A stretch of DNA of 64,000 bases from Bin87 sp965232895 (lineage in GTDB: Bacteria > Chloroflexota > Dehalococcoidia > Lucifugimonadales > UBA3495). Under the pieces are notes generated by a model, which was not told the DNA's origin, did no database searches, and was given only the letters and a program-made list of their open reading frames with translations. The position numbers were made by a program, and so were the translations under genes. This document shows positions 1 through 8,775 of the stretch, piece after piece (positions within the stretch are counted from its first letter, which is position 1; every line of letters begins with the position of its first letter). The stretch spans positions 620,001 to 684,000 of the forward strand of contig OZ247430.1 of the NCBI GenBank assembly GCA_965232895.1, read 5' to 3'.

Positions 1-23
1 GCAGCGATACGTCCGCACAAAGG

Positions 24-1307
24 TTGGTACAACTTCTCGCGGGCGACCTGTCGTTCCAGGCCCCGGCTCGGCTCGCCCACCCGCTGTACGCGCTGCACCC
101 GTTCGCGGCCCGTTTTCCGTACGGCCTGCCCGGGTATTTCATCGATGCCCTTACGGACCGGGGCGATACCGTGCTGGACCCGATGTGCGGCTCAGGCATC
201 ACGCTGCTGGAGGGTTGGGCCGCCGGCCGTTCCGTCATCGGCGTGGATCTGGACCCGTTGGCCCGGCGGCAGGCGAAGGCCCGCACCACAGCCCTGGACG
301 GCGCGCAGGTCAGGGAGGCCGGGCGGGCGGCGCTCCTCCGGACTGAGGACCTCATGGCCGGCCCGGACCCGCGGCAGGACGCGTTGGACGCCGTAAAGGC
401 AGGGATGGACTCGCCCACGCAGGATTTTCTCGACTACTGGTTCTTCCCGGAAACCCAGCGTGAGCTCGCCTGCCTGACGCTGGCAATCCGTGAAGAGCCC
501 GAGGCGGACCTTCGCAACCTGTTGGAAGTGATTTTCTCGTCCACGATCGTCACCAAATCTGGCGGCGTATCCCGTGCACGAGATCTGGCCCACACGCGTC
601 CCCACCGGGTTTCAGACAAGGTTCCCAGGAGCCCCATACAACTGTTCGCGAACCTCGTCGAACGCGCCGCTGACGCTTACGCCAGTATCGACCGGGCCGC
701 GGTGGGGGACGCCCGTGTCATCGCCGGCGATGCGCGTTCGCTACCGCTGCCGGATTGCAGCGTGGACCTGATCGTAACGTCGCCCCCCTACGCCAACGCG
801 CTGGACTACATGCGGGCGCATAAGTTCTCGCTGGCGTGGCTGGGCGACCCCATACCGTCCCTCACTGCGTTGCGACGAGAGTACATCGGCTCGGAATCTG
901 CGGGCGGCTCGGCAACCGGGAGGATGGGAGGCTCGCTGCCGCCGACCGTCGCCGACGTGGTTGACCGCGTCGCCGAGGCGGATGCTACGAAAGCACGCGT
1001 CCTGCGGCGCTATTTCACCGACATGGCGGCGTCGATCTCGGAGATGCAGCGGGTCCTGCGGCCCGGGTCGGCGGCGGTGATCGTGGTGGGAGCTTCCACC
1101 ATGCGCGGAATACTGGTGCCTACCCACGAATGCCTGGCTGACCTCGCCACTGCGGCGGGATTCGACGTGGCGGGCGTGGCGCCGCGGAACCTTGACCGCG
1201 ACCGCCGGATGATGCCGGCGCGGAATTTCGGACGTGCCGTCAATGGCGCCACGGGGATCGAGTTACGCATGCACACCGAGTACATCATCGGCGCGGTCAA
1301 ACCCTGA
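24..1307 (+). CDS. DNA methyltransferase (N4/N6 type), possibly 5'-truncated
   Basis: Predicted S-adenosylmethionine-dependent DNA methyltransferase. The SAM-binding motif I (DPMCGSG) is at about residues 52-58, and the catalytic motif IV (SPPY, in VTSPPYANALDY) at 253-256. The order motif I then motif IV with about 200 residues between them resembles alpha-type enzymes or orphan methylases. The TTG at 24 is only the first possible start; the frame is open to the left window edge, so the true start may lie outside. No restriction gene follows, since dnaA is next, so it could be an orphan or regulatory methylase. An RNA methylase of the TRM11/RlmKL type is a less likely alternative because SPPY points to DNA or amino-group methylation. 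Confidence 0.75.
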   Translation: MVQLLAGDLSFQAPARLAHPLYALHPFAARFPYGLPGYFIDALTDRGDTVLDPMCGSGITLLEGWAAGRSVIGVDLDPLARRQAKARTTALDGAQVREAGRAALLRTEDLMAGPDPRQDALDAVKAGMDSPTQDFLDYWFFPETQRELACLTLAIREEPEADLRNLLEVIFSSTIVTKSGGVSRARDLAHTRPHRVSDKVPRSPIQLFANLVERAADAYASIDRAAVGDARVIAGDARSLPLPDCSVDLIVTSPPYANALDYMRAHKFSLAWLGDPIPSLTALRREYIGSESAGGSATGRMGGSLPPTVADVVDRVAEADATKARVLRRYFTDMAASISEMQRVLRPGSAAVIVVGASTMRGILVPTHECLADLATAAGFDVAGVAPRNLDRDRRMMPARNFGRAVNGATGIELRMHTEYIIGAVKP

Positions 1308-1677
1308 CCACAGCGCCAGACTGCGTCGGATAATCCCCTGCCGACAGCCCGGCGCGGGCCCGGCGATCTAGTCTCAAACTGCAACCCGGTTCGCCCCGGC
1401 TCGGCTTTCTACCAGATATTGTTATCGACGGTTGAACGTGGCGCAAAGCCTCCGCCACGTCACACCCCGGTCCGATCAAAACGGATATTCCATTGCCGGC
1501 GTTATCCAGCCGGCGCAAGATTGGTTTTCGCCATACGTTTTGTTATGCGACCAAATATGAGCGATTTTTCATTTGCGGGTGAAACATTACATCTACCGAT
1601 CCGTCTGGCGGGGTCGGCGACGCCTGATTACCATTGACGGCATGAAATCTGTTCTGTTGGATTCAGGAACGCAGACG
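1308..1677. other. Intergenic region upstream of dnaA; weak candidate origin
   Basis: This 370-bp gap holds no convincing gene. It contains three GTTATNNNN elements (near 1424, 1500 and 1541), each sharing at best 7 of 9 positions with the classic DnaA box TTATCCACA, plus an AT-richer stretch at about 1540-1600. An imperfect hairpin lies at about 1494-1520, with GCCGGC arms flanking GTTATCCA. These are compatible with an origin or a dnaA autoregulatory region but fall short of proof. dnaN and other usual origin neighbours are absent. Confidence 0.25.
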
Positions 1678-3114
1678 ATGCAAGACCGCCCCGACCCCGG
1701 ATCAGCATGGCAAGCGGCGCTCGGCCGCCTACAGTTGGAAATACCCCAGGAGCAATTCGATACCTTCCTCAGGCCCTGCGCCGGCCTGCGATGGGAGGAA
1801 GATTGCCTGGTGGTCGGCGCGGCGACGACCTTCGCCGTGTCGTGGCTGGAATTGCCGCTCCACCAGGAAATGGTGCGCGAGGCAGTGGCGAAAACGGTGG
1901 GCGCGCAGTCGAACGTCCGCTACCAGGCAAAACCGGTTACCCCGCTGGAGGGAACACGCGAGCGCTCTGCGTCGGTGCACCGGATAGTCGCGGAACCGGC
2001 ATCACGACTCTCCGATCTGACCGACGCCGACGACGGCCGGCTAAATCAGGAATCCACGGTCGAGTGGCACAACACTCAGACGCGCCAATCGGCGGGTCTC
2101 AACCCCCGCTATACCTTTGACAATTTTGTCGTCGGCGAAAGCAACCAACTGGCCTACCATGCCGCGAGGGCCATAAGCGCCGAAGGCACGGACACAGCCC
2201 CGGGCTACAATCCCTTGCTGCTCTACGCGGGCGCGGGGATGGGCAAGACCCACCTGCTGCACGCAATCGGAAACCTGGCTCTTGAGCGGCGGGTTTCGGT
2301 CCGTTACGTGACGTCCGAACAATTCACCAACGAGTTCGTGTCGGCGATCAACCGCCGGGCGATGCCGGAATTTCGGGAGCGCTATCGCGGCGTCGACCTG
2401 CTGCTGCTGGACGACGTGCAGTTTCTGGTGGGCAAGGAACAAACGCAGGAGGCGCTGTTTCACACCTTCAACGACCTGCACCAGGGGGGAGCGCAGATCG
2501 TGTTGACCAGCGACCGTCCGCCCGAGACCATCACGCCGCTGGAAGACCAGTTGCGCTCGCGTTTCCAATGGGGACTGGTGGCAGATATCCGTCCACCCTC
2601 TTTGGAAACGCGGCTGGCGATGCTCCATTCCTGGGCTGCCGATAACAGCTCCGAGGTGCCGTCGTCAGTGCTGGATATCATCGCGCAGCGGGTGAGCCGG
2701 AACGTGCGCCAACTGCTGGGCGCGTTCAACCGGGTGGTGGCGATGTCCCAGCTGTTGAACGCCCCAATGACCGCCGAAAGCGTCGCCGCGCAACTGGACG
2801 CCATCGTCGGCCCGGACGCCCGCGCTGAGGTAACGGCGCAGCAAGTGCTGAATAAGGTGGCGCATCATTTCGGGCTTGCCGCAGACCGGATCCTTGGTCG
2901 CAACCGCACGGCAGCAGTGGCGCAGGCTCGGCAGGTGACGATGTACCTGTTGGTGAACGAACTGGGCATGTCTCCGACCGGAGCGGGACGCTTCCTCGCC
3001 GGGCGGAATCACAGCACGGTGATCCACGGGGTCGGCCGGGTCCGCGAAGGCATGGAGGCCGACGGCAGGCTCAAACATGCGGTTCTGGCCATCACCGAAT
3101 CACTGACCGATTAA
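1678..3114 (+). CDS. dnaA: Chromosomal replication initiator protein DnaA
   Basis: DnaA binds DnaA boxes at oriC and opens the duplex in its ATP form. All parts are visible: an N-terminal helicase-loading domain, a linker, an AAA+ domain beginning at NPRYTFDNF, Walker A (GAGMGKTH, about residues 184-191), Walker B (LLLLDDVQFL, about 241-250), the sensor region TSDRPPETI, and the C-terminal box-binding signature AGRNHSTVIHG (about 441-451). I chose the ATG at 1678 because AGGAA precedes it by about 9 bases and the protein then begins MQDRPDPGSAW, with the expected length of 478 residues. In-frame starts at 1642 and 1573 are less likely. It stands alone, not followed by dnaN, as in several Chloroflexota. 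The recoverable identity is near certain. Confidence 0.97.
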   Translation: MQDRPDPGSAWQAALGRLQLEIPQEQFDTFLRPCAGLRWEEDCLVVGAATTFAVSWLELPLHQEMVREAVAKTVGAQSNVRYQAKPVTPLEGTRERSASVHRIVAEPASRLSDLTDADDGRLNQESTVEWHNTQTRQSAGLNPRYTFDNFVVGESNQLAYHAARAISAEGTDTAPGYNPLLLYAGAGMGKTHLLHAIGNLALERRVSVRYVTSEQFTNEFVSAINRRAMPEFRERYRGVDLLLLDDVQFLVGKEQTQEALFHTFNDLHQGGAQIVLTSDRPPETITPLEDQLRSRFQWGLVADIRPPSLETRLAMLHSWAADNSSEVPSSVLDIIAQRVSRNVRQLLGAFNRVVAMSQLLNAPMTAESVAAQLDAIVGPDARAEVTAQQVLNKVAHHFGLAADRILGRNRTAAVAQARQVTMYLLVNELGMSPTGAGRFLAGRNHSTVIHGVGRVREGMEADGRLKHAVLAITESLTD

Positions 3115-3151
3115 GCTCCCTGCATTCCATAAATCGCCCCAGGAGGCACAC

Positions 3152-4186
3152 ATGACAACAGCCAACAGCCAGACCATCCGCACCGTCGTGGGCACCGGCG
3201 AAGCGGGCTACAGCGGAGACGGCGAGCCGGCAGCCTCTGCCACCCTTCGAGAGCCATTCATGTGCACGTTCGACCACGCGGGCAACATGTTTTTCTGCGA
3301 GGCGAAAAACCACGTCGTGCGTCGGGTTGACGTGTCCACCGGGCACGTTACCACCGTAGCAGGATCGGGCGAGGTCGGCTACGCCGGCGATGGCGGTCCC
3401 GCGACGGCAGCCACCATGAACGAGCCCTATTCCCTGGAGGTGGATGGCGACGGTAACATCTACGTCGTCGACCGCCTCAACGCCGTGGTGCGTCGGGTCG
3501 ACGGGATCACCGGGATCATCACGACGGTGGCCGGCACCGGCGAGCCCGGGTATTCGGGAGACGGAGGTCCCGGCGACCAGGCCCAGTTGCGCGAGCCCAA
3601 CGACTGCTTCCTGGACGGGCGCGGTGGTCTGCTCATCGCGGACATCCAGGACCAGCGCATCCGCCGCCTGGACCTGGCGACGGGCATCATCGACACCTTC
3701 GCCGGCAACGGCGAAAAGGCGCGGGGCGGCGACGGAATGCCGGCGCGGCAGGCGAGCATCCTGGGCTCGCGGGCAGTGTGCATGGACCAGCACGGCAACA
3801 CGTACATCGCGGAGCGGGAAGGCAACGGCATCCGGGTGGTCACCGCGGGCGGGATCATGGGAACCGTCGCCGGGGTATCGGCAGAACGGGGTTACAGCGG
3901 CGACGGCGGGTCCGCGCTGGCCGCCACTTGGGGAGCGCCCAAAGCGCTGCGGTGCGACGCCGCCGGCAACGTCATCGTCGTTGACACGGAGAACCACGCC
4001 ATTCGGAAAATCGACGTGAATACCGGCGTGGTAACCACAATAGCCGGCGGCCAGCTGGGTGGACACGGAGATGGTGGGCCGGCTACCGATGCCGGAATGG
4101 ACCGGCCGCACGGATGCGGCATCGCGGCTGACGGACAGATCTATGTCGCGGACAGCAACAACCACCGGATCCGAGTCGTGGGTTAG
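3152..4186 (+). CDS. NHL-repeat beta-propeller protein
   Basis: A 344-residue protein built of about six repeats of the form VxTVAGTGEPGYSGDGGPA...LxxPxxxxxDxxGNxYVxDxxNxxIRRVD, the classic NHL/SMP-30-like six-bladed propeller. There is no signal peptide or transmembrane segment, so it is either cytoplasmic or exported by an unseen route. An excellent ribosome site (AGGAGG, about 3139-3144) precedes the ATG. It follows dnaA by 37 bp on the same strand but is unlikely to be functionally linked. NHL propellers bind ligands or proteins or act as lyases/lactonases; nothing in the sequence specifies which. Another NHL protein is at 51871-52896. Confidence 0.85.
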   Translation: MTTANSQTIRTVVGTGEAGYSGDGEPAASATLREPFMCTFDHAGNMFFCEAKNHVVRRVDVSTGHVTTVAGSGEVGYAGDGGPATAATMNEPYSLEVDGDGNIYVVDRLNAVVRRVDGITGIITTVAGTGEPGYSGDGGPGDQAQLREPNDCFLDGRGGLLIADIQDQRIRRLDLATGIIDTFAGNGEKARGGDGMPARQASILGSRAVCMDQHGNTYIAEREGNGIRVVTAGGIMGTVAGVSAERGYSGDGGSALAATWGAPKALRCDAAGNVIVVDTENHAIRKIDVNTGVVTTIAGGQLGGHGDGGPATDAGMDRPHGCGIAADGQIYVADSNNHRIRVVG

Positions 4187-4236
4187 CACGCTCGATCTCG
4201 CTGCAAATCCGCGTAACAGTTCAGACTTGCGGGGGA

Positions 4237-4348
4237 TTGTCATTGCGAGCGAAGCGTGGCAATCCCGTTGGCGCGGAGGAGTCCTTCGGGGCAGGCGTCA
4301 CTGCTACGGCGTCGAGATTGCCACGGCGCAAGCGCCTCGCAATGACAA
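4237..4348. repeat. CATTGCGAG-family inverted-repeat element, copy 1
   Basis: A 112-bp intergenic element bounded by a perfect 13-bp inverted repeat (TTGTCATTGCGAG / CTCGCAATGACAA). Inside, GCGTGGCAATC and GAGATTGCCACG give a second pair of arms. Copies 2 and 3 lie at 15833-15941 and 42601-42692. It encodes nothing and looks like a short non-autonomous mobile or REP-like element. Confidence 0.8.
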
Positions 4349-4387
4349 CCTCCTGAATTCTGAACAGTTACAAATCCGCTTGGTTCC

Positions 4388-4417
4388 TTGACACTTACGG
4401 CACCAGTTGGCTACGAT
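4388..4417 (+). promoter_or_regulatory. Candidate sigma70-type promoter for the tRNA pair
   Basis: TTGACA at 4388-4393 matches the -35 consensus exactly. After an 18-bp spacer, TACGAT at 4412-4417 matches four of six -10 bases. It ends 46 bp before the first tRNA, a fitting distance for a tRNA transcript. Confidence 0.5.
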
Positions 4418-4463
4418 TGATTAACATTCGGCGGCGCGGTGGTCGCGGGCCGATGGCAGAAGT

Positions 4464-4539
4464 GGGGATATAGCTCAACTGGGAGAGCGCGGCGTTCGCA
4501 ATGCCGAGGTTGCGGGTTCGAGCCCCGCTATCTCCACCA
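4464..4539 (+). tRNA. tRNA-Ala (anticodon CGC)
   Basis: A full cloverleaf can be drawn. The acceptor stem is GGGGATA with TATCTCC (one G-U pair), the D arm GCTC/GAGC, the anticodon stem CGGCG/TGCCG with loop TTCGCAA giving anticodon CGC (codon GCG, Ala), and the T arm GCGGG-TTCGAGC-CCCGC. The discriminator A is followed by a genome-encoded CCA (4537-4539). Confidence 0.92.
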
Positions 4540-4549
4540 CTTCTTTTCT

Positions 4550-4623
4550 GCCCCTGTAGCTCAGTTGGATAGAGCGGCGGCGTCCTAAGTCGCGCGTCGG
4601 GGGTTCGAGTCCCTCCAGGGGTA
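4550..4623 (+). tRNA. tRNA-Arg (anticodon CCT)
   Basis: The cloverleaf has acceptor GCCCCTG with CAGGGGT, D arm GCTC/GAGC, anticodon stem GCGGC/GTCGC with loop GTCCTAA giving CCT (codon AGG, Arg), and T arm GGGGG-TTCGAGT-CCCTC. Unlike its neighbour 10 bases upstream it has no encoded CCA (ACTT follows). Both are probably cotranscribed. Confidence 0.9.
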
Positions 4624-4784
4624 CTTTTCTTTATCCGGTTAGCGTAAGAAAACGGCGCAATAGAAGCGGCGTTGCTCCTGTCGGTCTGGTTCCCGTACGC
4701 TGCCACCCGAGAATAGAGCCGGAAACGGTTTCGGGCCCCTGCACTCAACGGGGTGGCAACCGGAGGCGGCAGGACACCGCGACT

Positions 4785-6152
4785 TCAACTTCGAAGCAGG
4801 TCCGCCAGACCGCTTACCGGTTCTCCCTCCTCCAGCATGTCCAGGCGCGCCAGGACTTCCGCCGTCGTCGCTTCGGACAGCGACTCAGCAGCACAGTCAC
4901 GGAGTTTGTCGCGGATGTCGTCCATCGTCACGCCGCGCAGGGCCCCGCTATTGGCGCGGTGCGCCTGCTGCCGGAGCGTGCTGCCGTCCTTCATCTGGAC
5001 GTCAACCTGATGGTACCCCTCGGTCCAGCTGGGCAGGCCCTCGTTGCCCGTGATGCGGCGCATGTCGATGCGTGGGATGAGCGCCTGGGCTTCCGGGCGC
5101 ATCACCTGATCGTCGGTGAAGGACTGCAACCCGACGCGCCGGTCCAGCAGGGCGGCTGCCAGACAATACTGCAGGCTGAACTTGCCCTCCAGCGACGACA
5201 CCGGGCGGGAGTGGATCAACGAGCGGGGCGGGTCGAAGTCCACCATCACGTCGATACGGTCCACCGCGTCAGGGTCAATGGCGCCCTGGGACAGCAGGTC
5301 GAAGGTGGCATCCAGAGCCAGGTGCGCGCTGCCGCAGCAGGGGTACTTTTTGATTTCGATGCCCGACTCCACCAGGTAACACTTGCTTCCCAGGTTCTGC
5401 GCCACCTGCTCGCTGTCGAAACCCTGGCCGCCCGAGAAGGCCCGTATGAACCCGAACCGTCCTTCCAGCGCGTCTCCGCTGGCGGTGAAACCTTCCCGCA
5501 CCAGCTTGGCCGCGACCACCCCAGCGCGGGCGGCATCCCCGGCGTGGAATGGTTTGGTCATGGTGCCGAAGTTCTGTCGCAGCCCCGATGCCTGGGAAGC
5601 CGCCAGCGAGACGGCCATGGCCGTTTGTTCAGGGTCCAGGGCCATGATCCTGCTGGCGGCCGCTGCCGCGCCTACCGCTCCCAGGGGGCCGGTGGGATGC
5701 CACCCCAGGTCATCGTAATAGGCTTCGCTGAGGGCCTCGCCCACGGCGCAGGCGACTTCGAATCCGGACATATAGCCCATCAACAGATCCTTCCCGGAAG
5801 CGCCGAACTCCTCGGCAACCGCAAGGGATGCGGGCAGCAGAACCGCGGTGGGATGGGTCTTAGTGATCTGGGTGATGTCGTCGTAATCGAGGGCATGGGC
5901 CATGGCCCCGTTGACGAGGGCAGCATTGGCCGCCGAAGTGCGGAATCCGCGGCCCACGACGCTGGCGGTGGGCGATGCGCCCTCGGCCGTAACGTACCGG
6001 CAAAGAATGTCCGCCAGAGATTCCCGCGAACCGGCCAGCGTACACGCCAGGCAGTCCATGATCGCTCCCTTGGCCGCTTCAATTGCATCGGGCGGGAAGT
6101 CCTCGATGTCAGTGGCGGTGATGTATTCAGCGATACGCCCGGTAATATTCAT
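4785..6152 (-). CDS. MmgE/PrpD family protein
   Basis: This belongs to the MmgE/PrpD superfamily, which includes 2-methylcitrate dehydratase and cis-aconitate decarboxylase; the true substrate here is unknown. Family hallmarks are NGAMAHALDYDDI (about residues 81-93), HPTGPLGAVGAAAAA, TKPFHAGDAARAG and KKYPCCGSAHLALD. I start it at the ATG at 6152 (MNITGRIAEYI) because AGGAGG lies about 8 bases upstream; this gives 455 residues, normal for the family. No citrate synthase or methylisocitrate lyase is nearby, so a methylcitrate cycle is not supported. In Chloroflexota such proteins often occur singly among catabolic genes. A second, more divergent paralogue is at 14460-15818. Confidence 0.88.
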   Translation of the reverse strand: MNITGRIAEYITATDIEDFPPDAIEAAKGAIMDCLACTLAGSRESLADILCRYVTAEGASPTASVVGRGFRTSAANAALVNGAMAHALDYDDITQITKTHPTAVLLPASLAVAEEFGASGKDLLMGYMSGFEVACAVGEALSEAYYDDLGWHPTGPLGAVGAAAAASRIMALDPEQTAMAVSLAASQASGLRQNFGTMTKPFHAGDAARAGVVAAKLVREGFTASGDALEGRFGFIRAFSGGQGFDSEQVAQNLGSKCYLVESGIEIKKYPCCGSAHLALDATFDLLSQGAIDPDAVDRIDVMVDFDPPRSLIHSRPVSSLEGKFSLQYCLAAALLDRRVGLQSFTDDQVMRPEAQALIPRIDMRRITGNEGLPSWTEGYHQVDVQMKDGSTLRQQAHRANSGALRGVTMDDIRDKLRDCAAESLSEATTAEVLARLDMLEEGEPVSGLADLLRS

Positions 6153-6235
6153 GGACGACCTCCTGGCGGTTGGGACCCGCCGCATTGCTATCACGTGTTG
6201 TCTCGTGACGCGAATGTATGCCTTTTTGGAGCAGT

Positions 6236-6274
6236 GTCAAGTCTTGGGGCATCGGGTCAAGTCTTGGGGCATCG
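6236..6274. repeat. Two-copy 20-bp tandem repeat
   Basis: GTCAAGTCTTGGGGCATCG occurs at 6236-6254 and again at 6256-6274, separated by one G. It lies just upstream of the MmgE/PrpD start region on the minus strand, in the 295-bp gap 6153-6447, which otherwise holds only the repeats at 6376-6441. Confidence 0.85.
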
Positions 6275-6375
6275 AAGCGTCAGGCCGGCACGGGCCGTTC
6301 CAGCCCAGCTTACCCCCAGCAAGATGGCAACCGGAGACTGCGGTAGCCGTCGCCAATGCGGTATGCGCCATTGCC

Positions 6376-6441
6376 GGAGCCTTTGCATCCGTTGGCCGGA
6401 GCCTTTGCATCCGTTGGCCGGAGCCTTTGCATCCGTTGGCC
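6376..6441. repeat. Three exact 22-bp tandem repeats beside the LRR gene
   Basis: The unit GGAGCCTTTGCATCCGTTGG plus CC is repeated three times without change (6376-6397, 6398-6419, 6420-6441), ending seven bases before the stop codon of the LRR gene. A run this exact suggests recent slippage expansion. Confidence 0.9.
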
Positions 6442-6447
6442 GGAGGC

Positions 6448-8175
6448 TCAGCAGGCGGGCAGACCGAGACTGGCGATATCATTGTTACGCACATCCAGCA
6501 ATGCAGAGGGGACACAGCCGCTCAACTGGTTGCCACTGAGGTACAGCTGATACAGGTTGGCGAGGTTGCCGAGTTCCGGCGGTATCGACCCACTCAACTG
6601 GTTCTCGACGAGCGACAGCCGTTGCAGGTTGGCGAGGTTGCCGAGTTCCGGCGGTATCGACCCGCTCAACTGGTTGCGGGCGAGCCACAGCGCTTCCAGG
6701 TTGGCAAGGTTGCCGAGTTCCGGCGGTATCGACCCGCTCAACTGGTTGCCCCGGAGGTACAGGTAGTACAGGTTAGGGAGGTTGCCGAGTTCCGGGGGTA
6801 TCGACCCGCTCAACTGGTTGTCGTCGATGTCCAGCGATAGCAGGTTAGGGAGGCTGCCCAGTTCCGAGGGTATCGACCCGCTCAACTGGTTGTCGTCGAG
6901 CTGCAGGTATTGCAGGTTAGGGAGGCTGCCCAGTTCCGGGGGTATCGACCCGCTCAACTGGTTGCCGTAGAGGTACAGCGATTGCAGGTTGGCGAGGTTG
7001 CCGAGTTCCGAGGGTATCGACCCGCTCAACCGGTTGCCGGGGAGGTACAGCAATTGCAGGTTGGCGAGGTTGCCCAGTTCCGACGGTAACGACCCGCTCA
7101 ACTGGTTCTCAATGAGGTACATCTGTCCCAAGTTGCCCAGGTTACCCAATTCCGGCGGTAACGACCCGCTCAACTGGTTGAAACTGAGATCCAGCGATTC
7201 CAGGTTGGCGAGGTTGCCGAGTTCCGAGGGTATCGACCCGCTCAACCAATTGACGGCGAGCGACAGCGTTTCCAGGTTGGCGAGGTTGCCCAGTTCCGGC
7301 GGTATCGACCCGCTCAACTGGTTGCCGTCGAGTCCCAGCGCTTCCAGGTTGGCAAGGTTGCCTAATTCCGGCGGTATCGACCCGTTCAACCCGTTGCCGC
7401 TGAGCGACAGCGTTTCCAGGTTGGCGAGGTTGCCCAGTTCCGGCGGTATCGACCCGCTCAACTGATTGTGGGAGAGGGATAATGCGGTAACGCGCCCGTA
7501 GGCGTCAGTCACAACGCCGTGCCACTCTGCCAACGGCCGGTTACTCAGCCAGTTGGTATCGTCCAACCAAATGTCGCCATCGGTGGCGTTGTACAAAGCC
7601 TCCAGAGCGGCGCGGTCGGCATTCGCAACGTTTGCTGAACAATCAATCTGTGGAACGGCAAGATCCGCGGGTTGGTCTCCCCGGCCTGGCAAGAACGTCC
7701 AACGCGGGTCGGTGGGCCAGGAGAAGTCGCCGCCGACGTGGCTCGTATCGTTGTAGAAGTTATTGCTGGTCAGCACGGTGAAGGCGTGGCGCGCGCCCGG
7801 CGACAATCGCCGGACGGTGTACTCGGCGCGTCCGTTGCTGACCGGAATGTCCCGCGCGCTCACGTCAACGTAGATGAACGCCGCAATCCAATCTTCCGTG
7901 CAACCGGCCTTGGCGAGGTGGTAGTCAACCTCCATGTTGACGTAGCCGATGCGGTAGTGGGTGGCGGCGGGCAGGGCATCCCAGGCAACGATGGCCTGAT
8001 CGGCGTGTTGGCCAACCTCTACCTGTATGTTTGACGTGGGCGGCGGTGGCGGGTGCGGCGCGTTGGGGTGAGATGCGGGGGCAGCGAGGCTCACTGAAAA
8101 TATGGAACCGATCATCAGCATCATGGCAATGACGATGACTACGGCGAATGTCAGGGCGGCAGTCCGGTTCTTCAT
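6448..8175 (-). CDS. Exported leucine-rich repeat protein with FN3-like domain
   Basis: A 575-residue secreted protein. From the ATG at 8175 (AAGGAAA upstream) there is an N-terminal membrane/signal segment (about residues 7-30), a fibronectin-III-like domain (about 45-165), a cap module ALYNATDGDIW...NWL, then 13 near-identical 24-residue repeats of the form NQLSGSIPPELGNLANLxxLxL followed by a divergent cap ending in LGLPAC. This is the plant-type LRR seen in many environmental bacteria and probably mediates binding to proteins or surfaces. There is no LPXTG or obvious membrane anchor at the C terminus. A truncated relative lies at 17201-17617. The near-identity of the repeats at DNA level implies recent expansion or gene conversion. 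Confidence 0.9.
   Translation of the reverse strand: MKNRTAALTFAVVIVIAMMLMIGSIFSVSLAAPASHPNAPHPPPPPTSNIQVEVGQHADQAIVAWDALPAATHYRIGYVNMEVDYHLAKAGCTEDWIAAFIYVDVSARDIPVSNGRAEYTVRRLSPGARHAFTVLTSNNFYNDTSHVGGDFSWPTDPRWTFLPGRGDQPADLAVPQIDCSANVANADRAALEALYNATDGDIWLDDTNWLSNRPLAEWHGVVTDAYGRVTALSLSHNQLSGSIPPELGNLANLETLSLSGNGLNGSIPPELGNLANLEALGLDGNQLSGSIPPELGNLANLETLSLAVNWLSGSIPSELGNLANLESLDLSFNQLSGSLPPELGNLGNLGQMYLIENQLSGSLPSELGNLANLQLLYLPGNRLSGSIPSELGNLANLQSLYLYGNQLSGSIPPELGSLPNLQYLQLDDNQLSGSIPSELGSLPNLLSLDIDDNQLSGSIPPELGNLPNLYYLYLRGNQLSGSIPPELGNLANLEALWLARNQLSGSIPPELGNLANLQRLSLVENQLSGSIPPELGNLANLYQLYLSGNQLSGCVPSALLDVRNNDIASLGLPAC
6527..7490. repeat. 72-bp coding tandem repeats (LRR array)
   Basis: Within the LRR gene the segment encoding GSIPPELGNLANL recurs every 72 bp, about 13 times, often with identical wording over tens of bases. 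Repeat number may vary between strains and the array is a likely assembly trouble spot. Confidence 0.85.
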
Positions 8176-8775
8176 GGTAGGTTTCCTTGGCGAGTTGGTG
8201 GTGGGTTCTGCGGCGCTTTGGTGAGATTTCAGTAGCGCGTCCGGTTTTACCGGGCAGGCGTCTCGCGCCATCATATCTGATGATCAGGATCGGTTCCAGA
8301 TCATCCGGCGGCTCTGCGGGCGACGCGGGCGCCGGCGAAGTGCCGAAAGGCGGCATGGGCCAGCTTTGTCCGCCAGACGGTAACGTTGGTCATTGCCCGA
8401 CCCCGAAAGCCAGCCGTTGCATATCAGTGCGACGCATAGCGGGGCCAGCCCCGCGTCAGTCATCCCGGCTATTGATCAAAGGCTCGGCCGCTCCAGCGGG
8501 GGCGGCGGTGGAAATCCAGGTCACGTTGCCGTTGGCCCGCACCTTCCGAATGTAACGCTACTCTGCAATCGGAAAGCCGCGGCTTCCCGAGACCTTGGTC
8601 CAAATCTTCCAGATTCTTTTCCAGCCAGGTGACGTGGGCCCGTATCCTACTGGGGCACATCCGCCTTCCCGCAAGCATGGGGCAGTCTTGCGGTCGCCCC
8701 AACCACTGACTGTCCTCGTGCTATCATGGCCTCGCGTTCACCCCAACCTGCCGGATACCAAGGAGGGCATGGCAA
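8176..8775. other. 600-bp intergenic region, no convincing gene
   Basis: No start with a ribosome site and no domain could be supported here. On the minus strand around 8600-8640 the frame reads HVTWLEKNLEDLD, reminiscent of an IS110-type transposase helix, but the similarity is too short and the frame decays at once. At best this is transposase debris. Confidence 0.4.

Noticed and set aside
6376..6441. Possible CRISPR array from the regular repeats
   Set aside because: The three units are directly adjacent with no spacers, and no cas gene is present.
4959..6539. Long plus-strand open frame (526 codons) opposite the MmgE/PrpD gene
   Set aside because: It is the GC-rich shadow of the minus-strand gene, with no ribosome site and no domain resemblance; the minus-strand protein has clear family motifs.
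6500..7465. Series of plus-strand frames repeating LARLPSSGGIDPLNWL
   Set aside because: They are the antisense reading of the LRR coding repeats; the repeat pattern is explained by the minus-strand protein.
8590..8702. IS110-type transposase remnant on the minus strand
   Set aside because: Only about 13 residues look alike and the frame decays immediately; kept as a remark in the intergenic entry.
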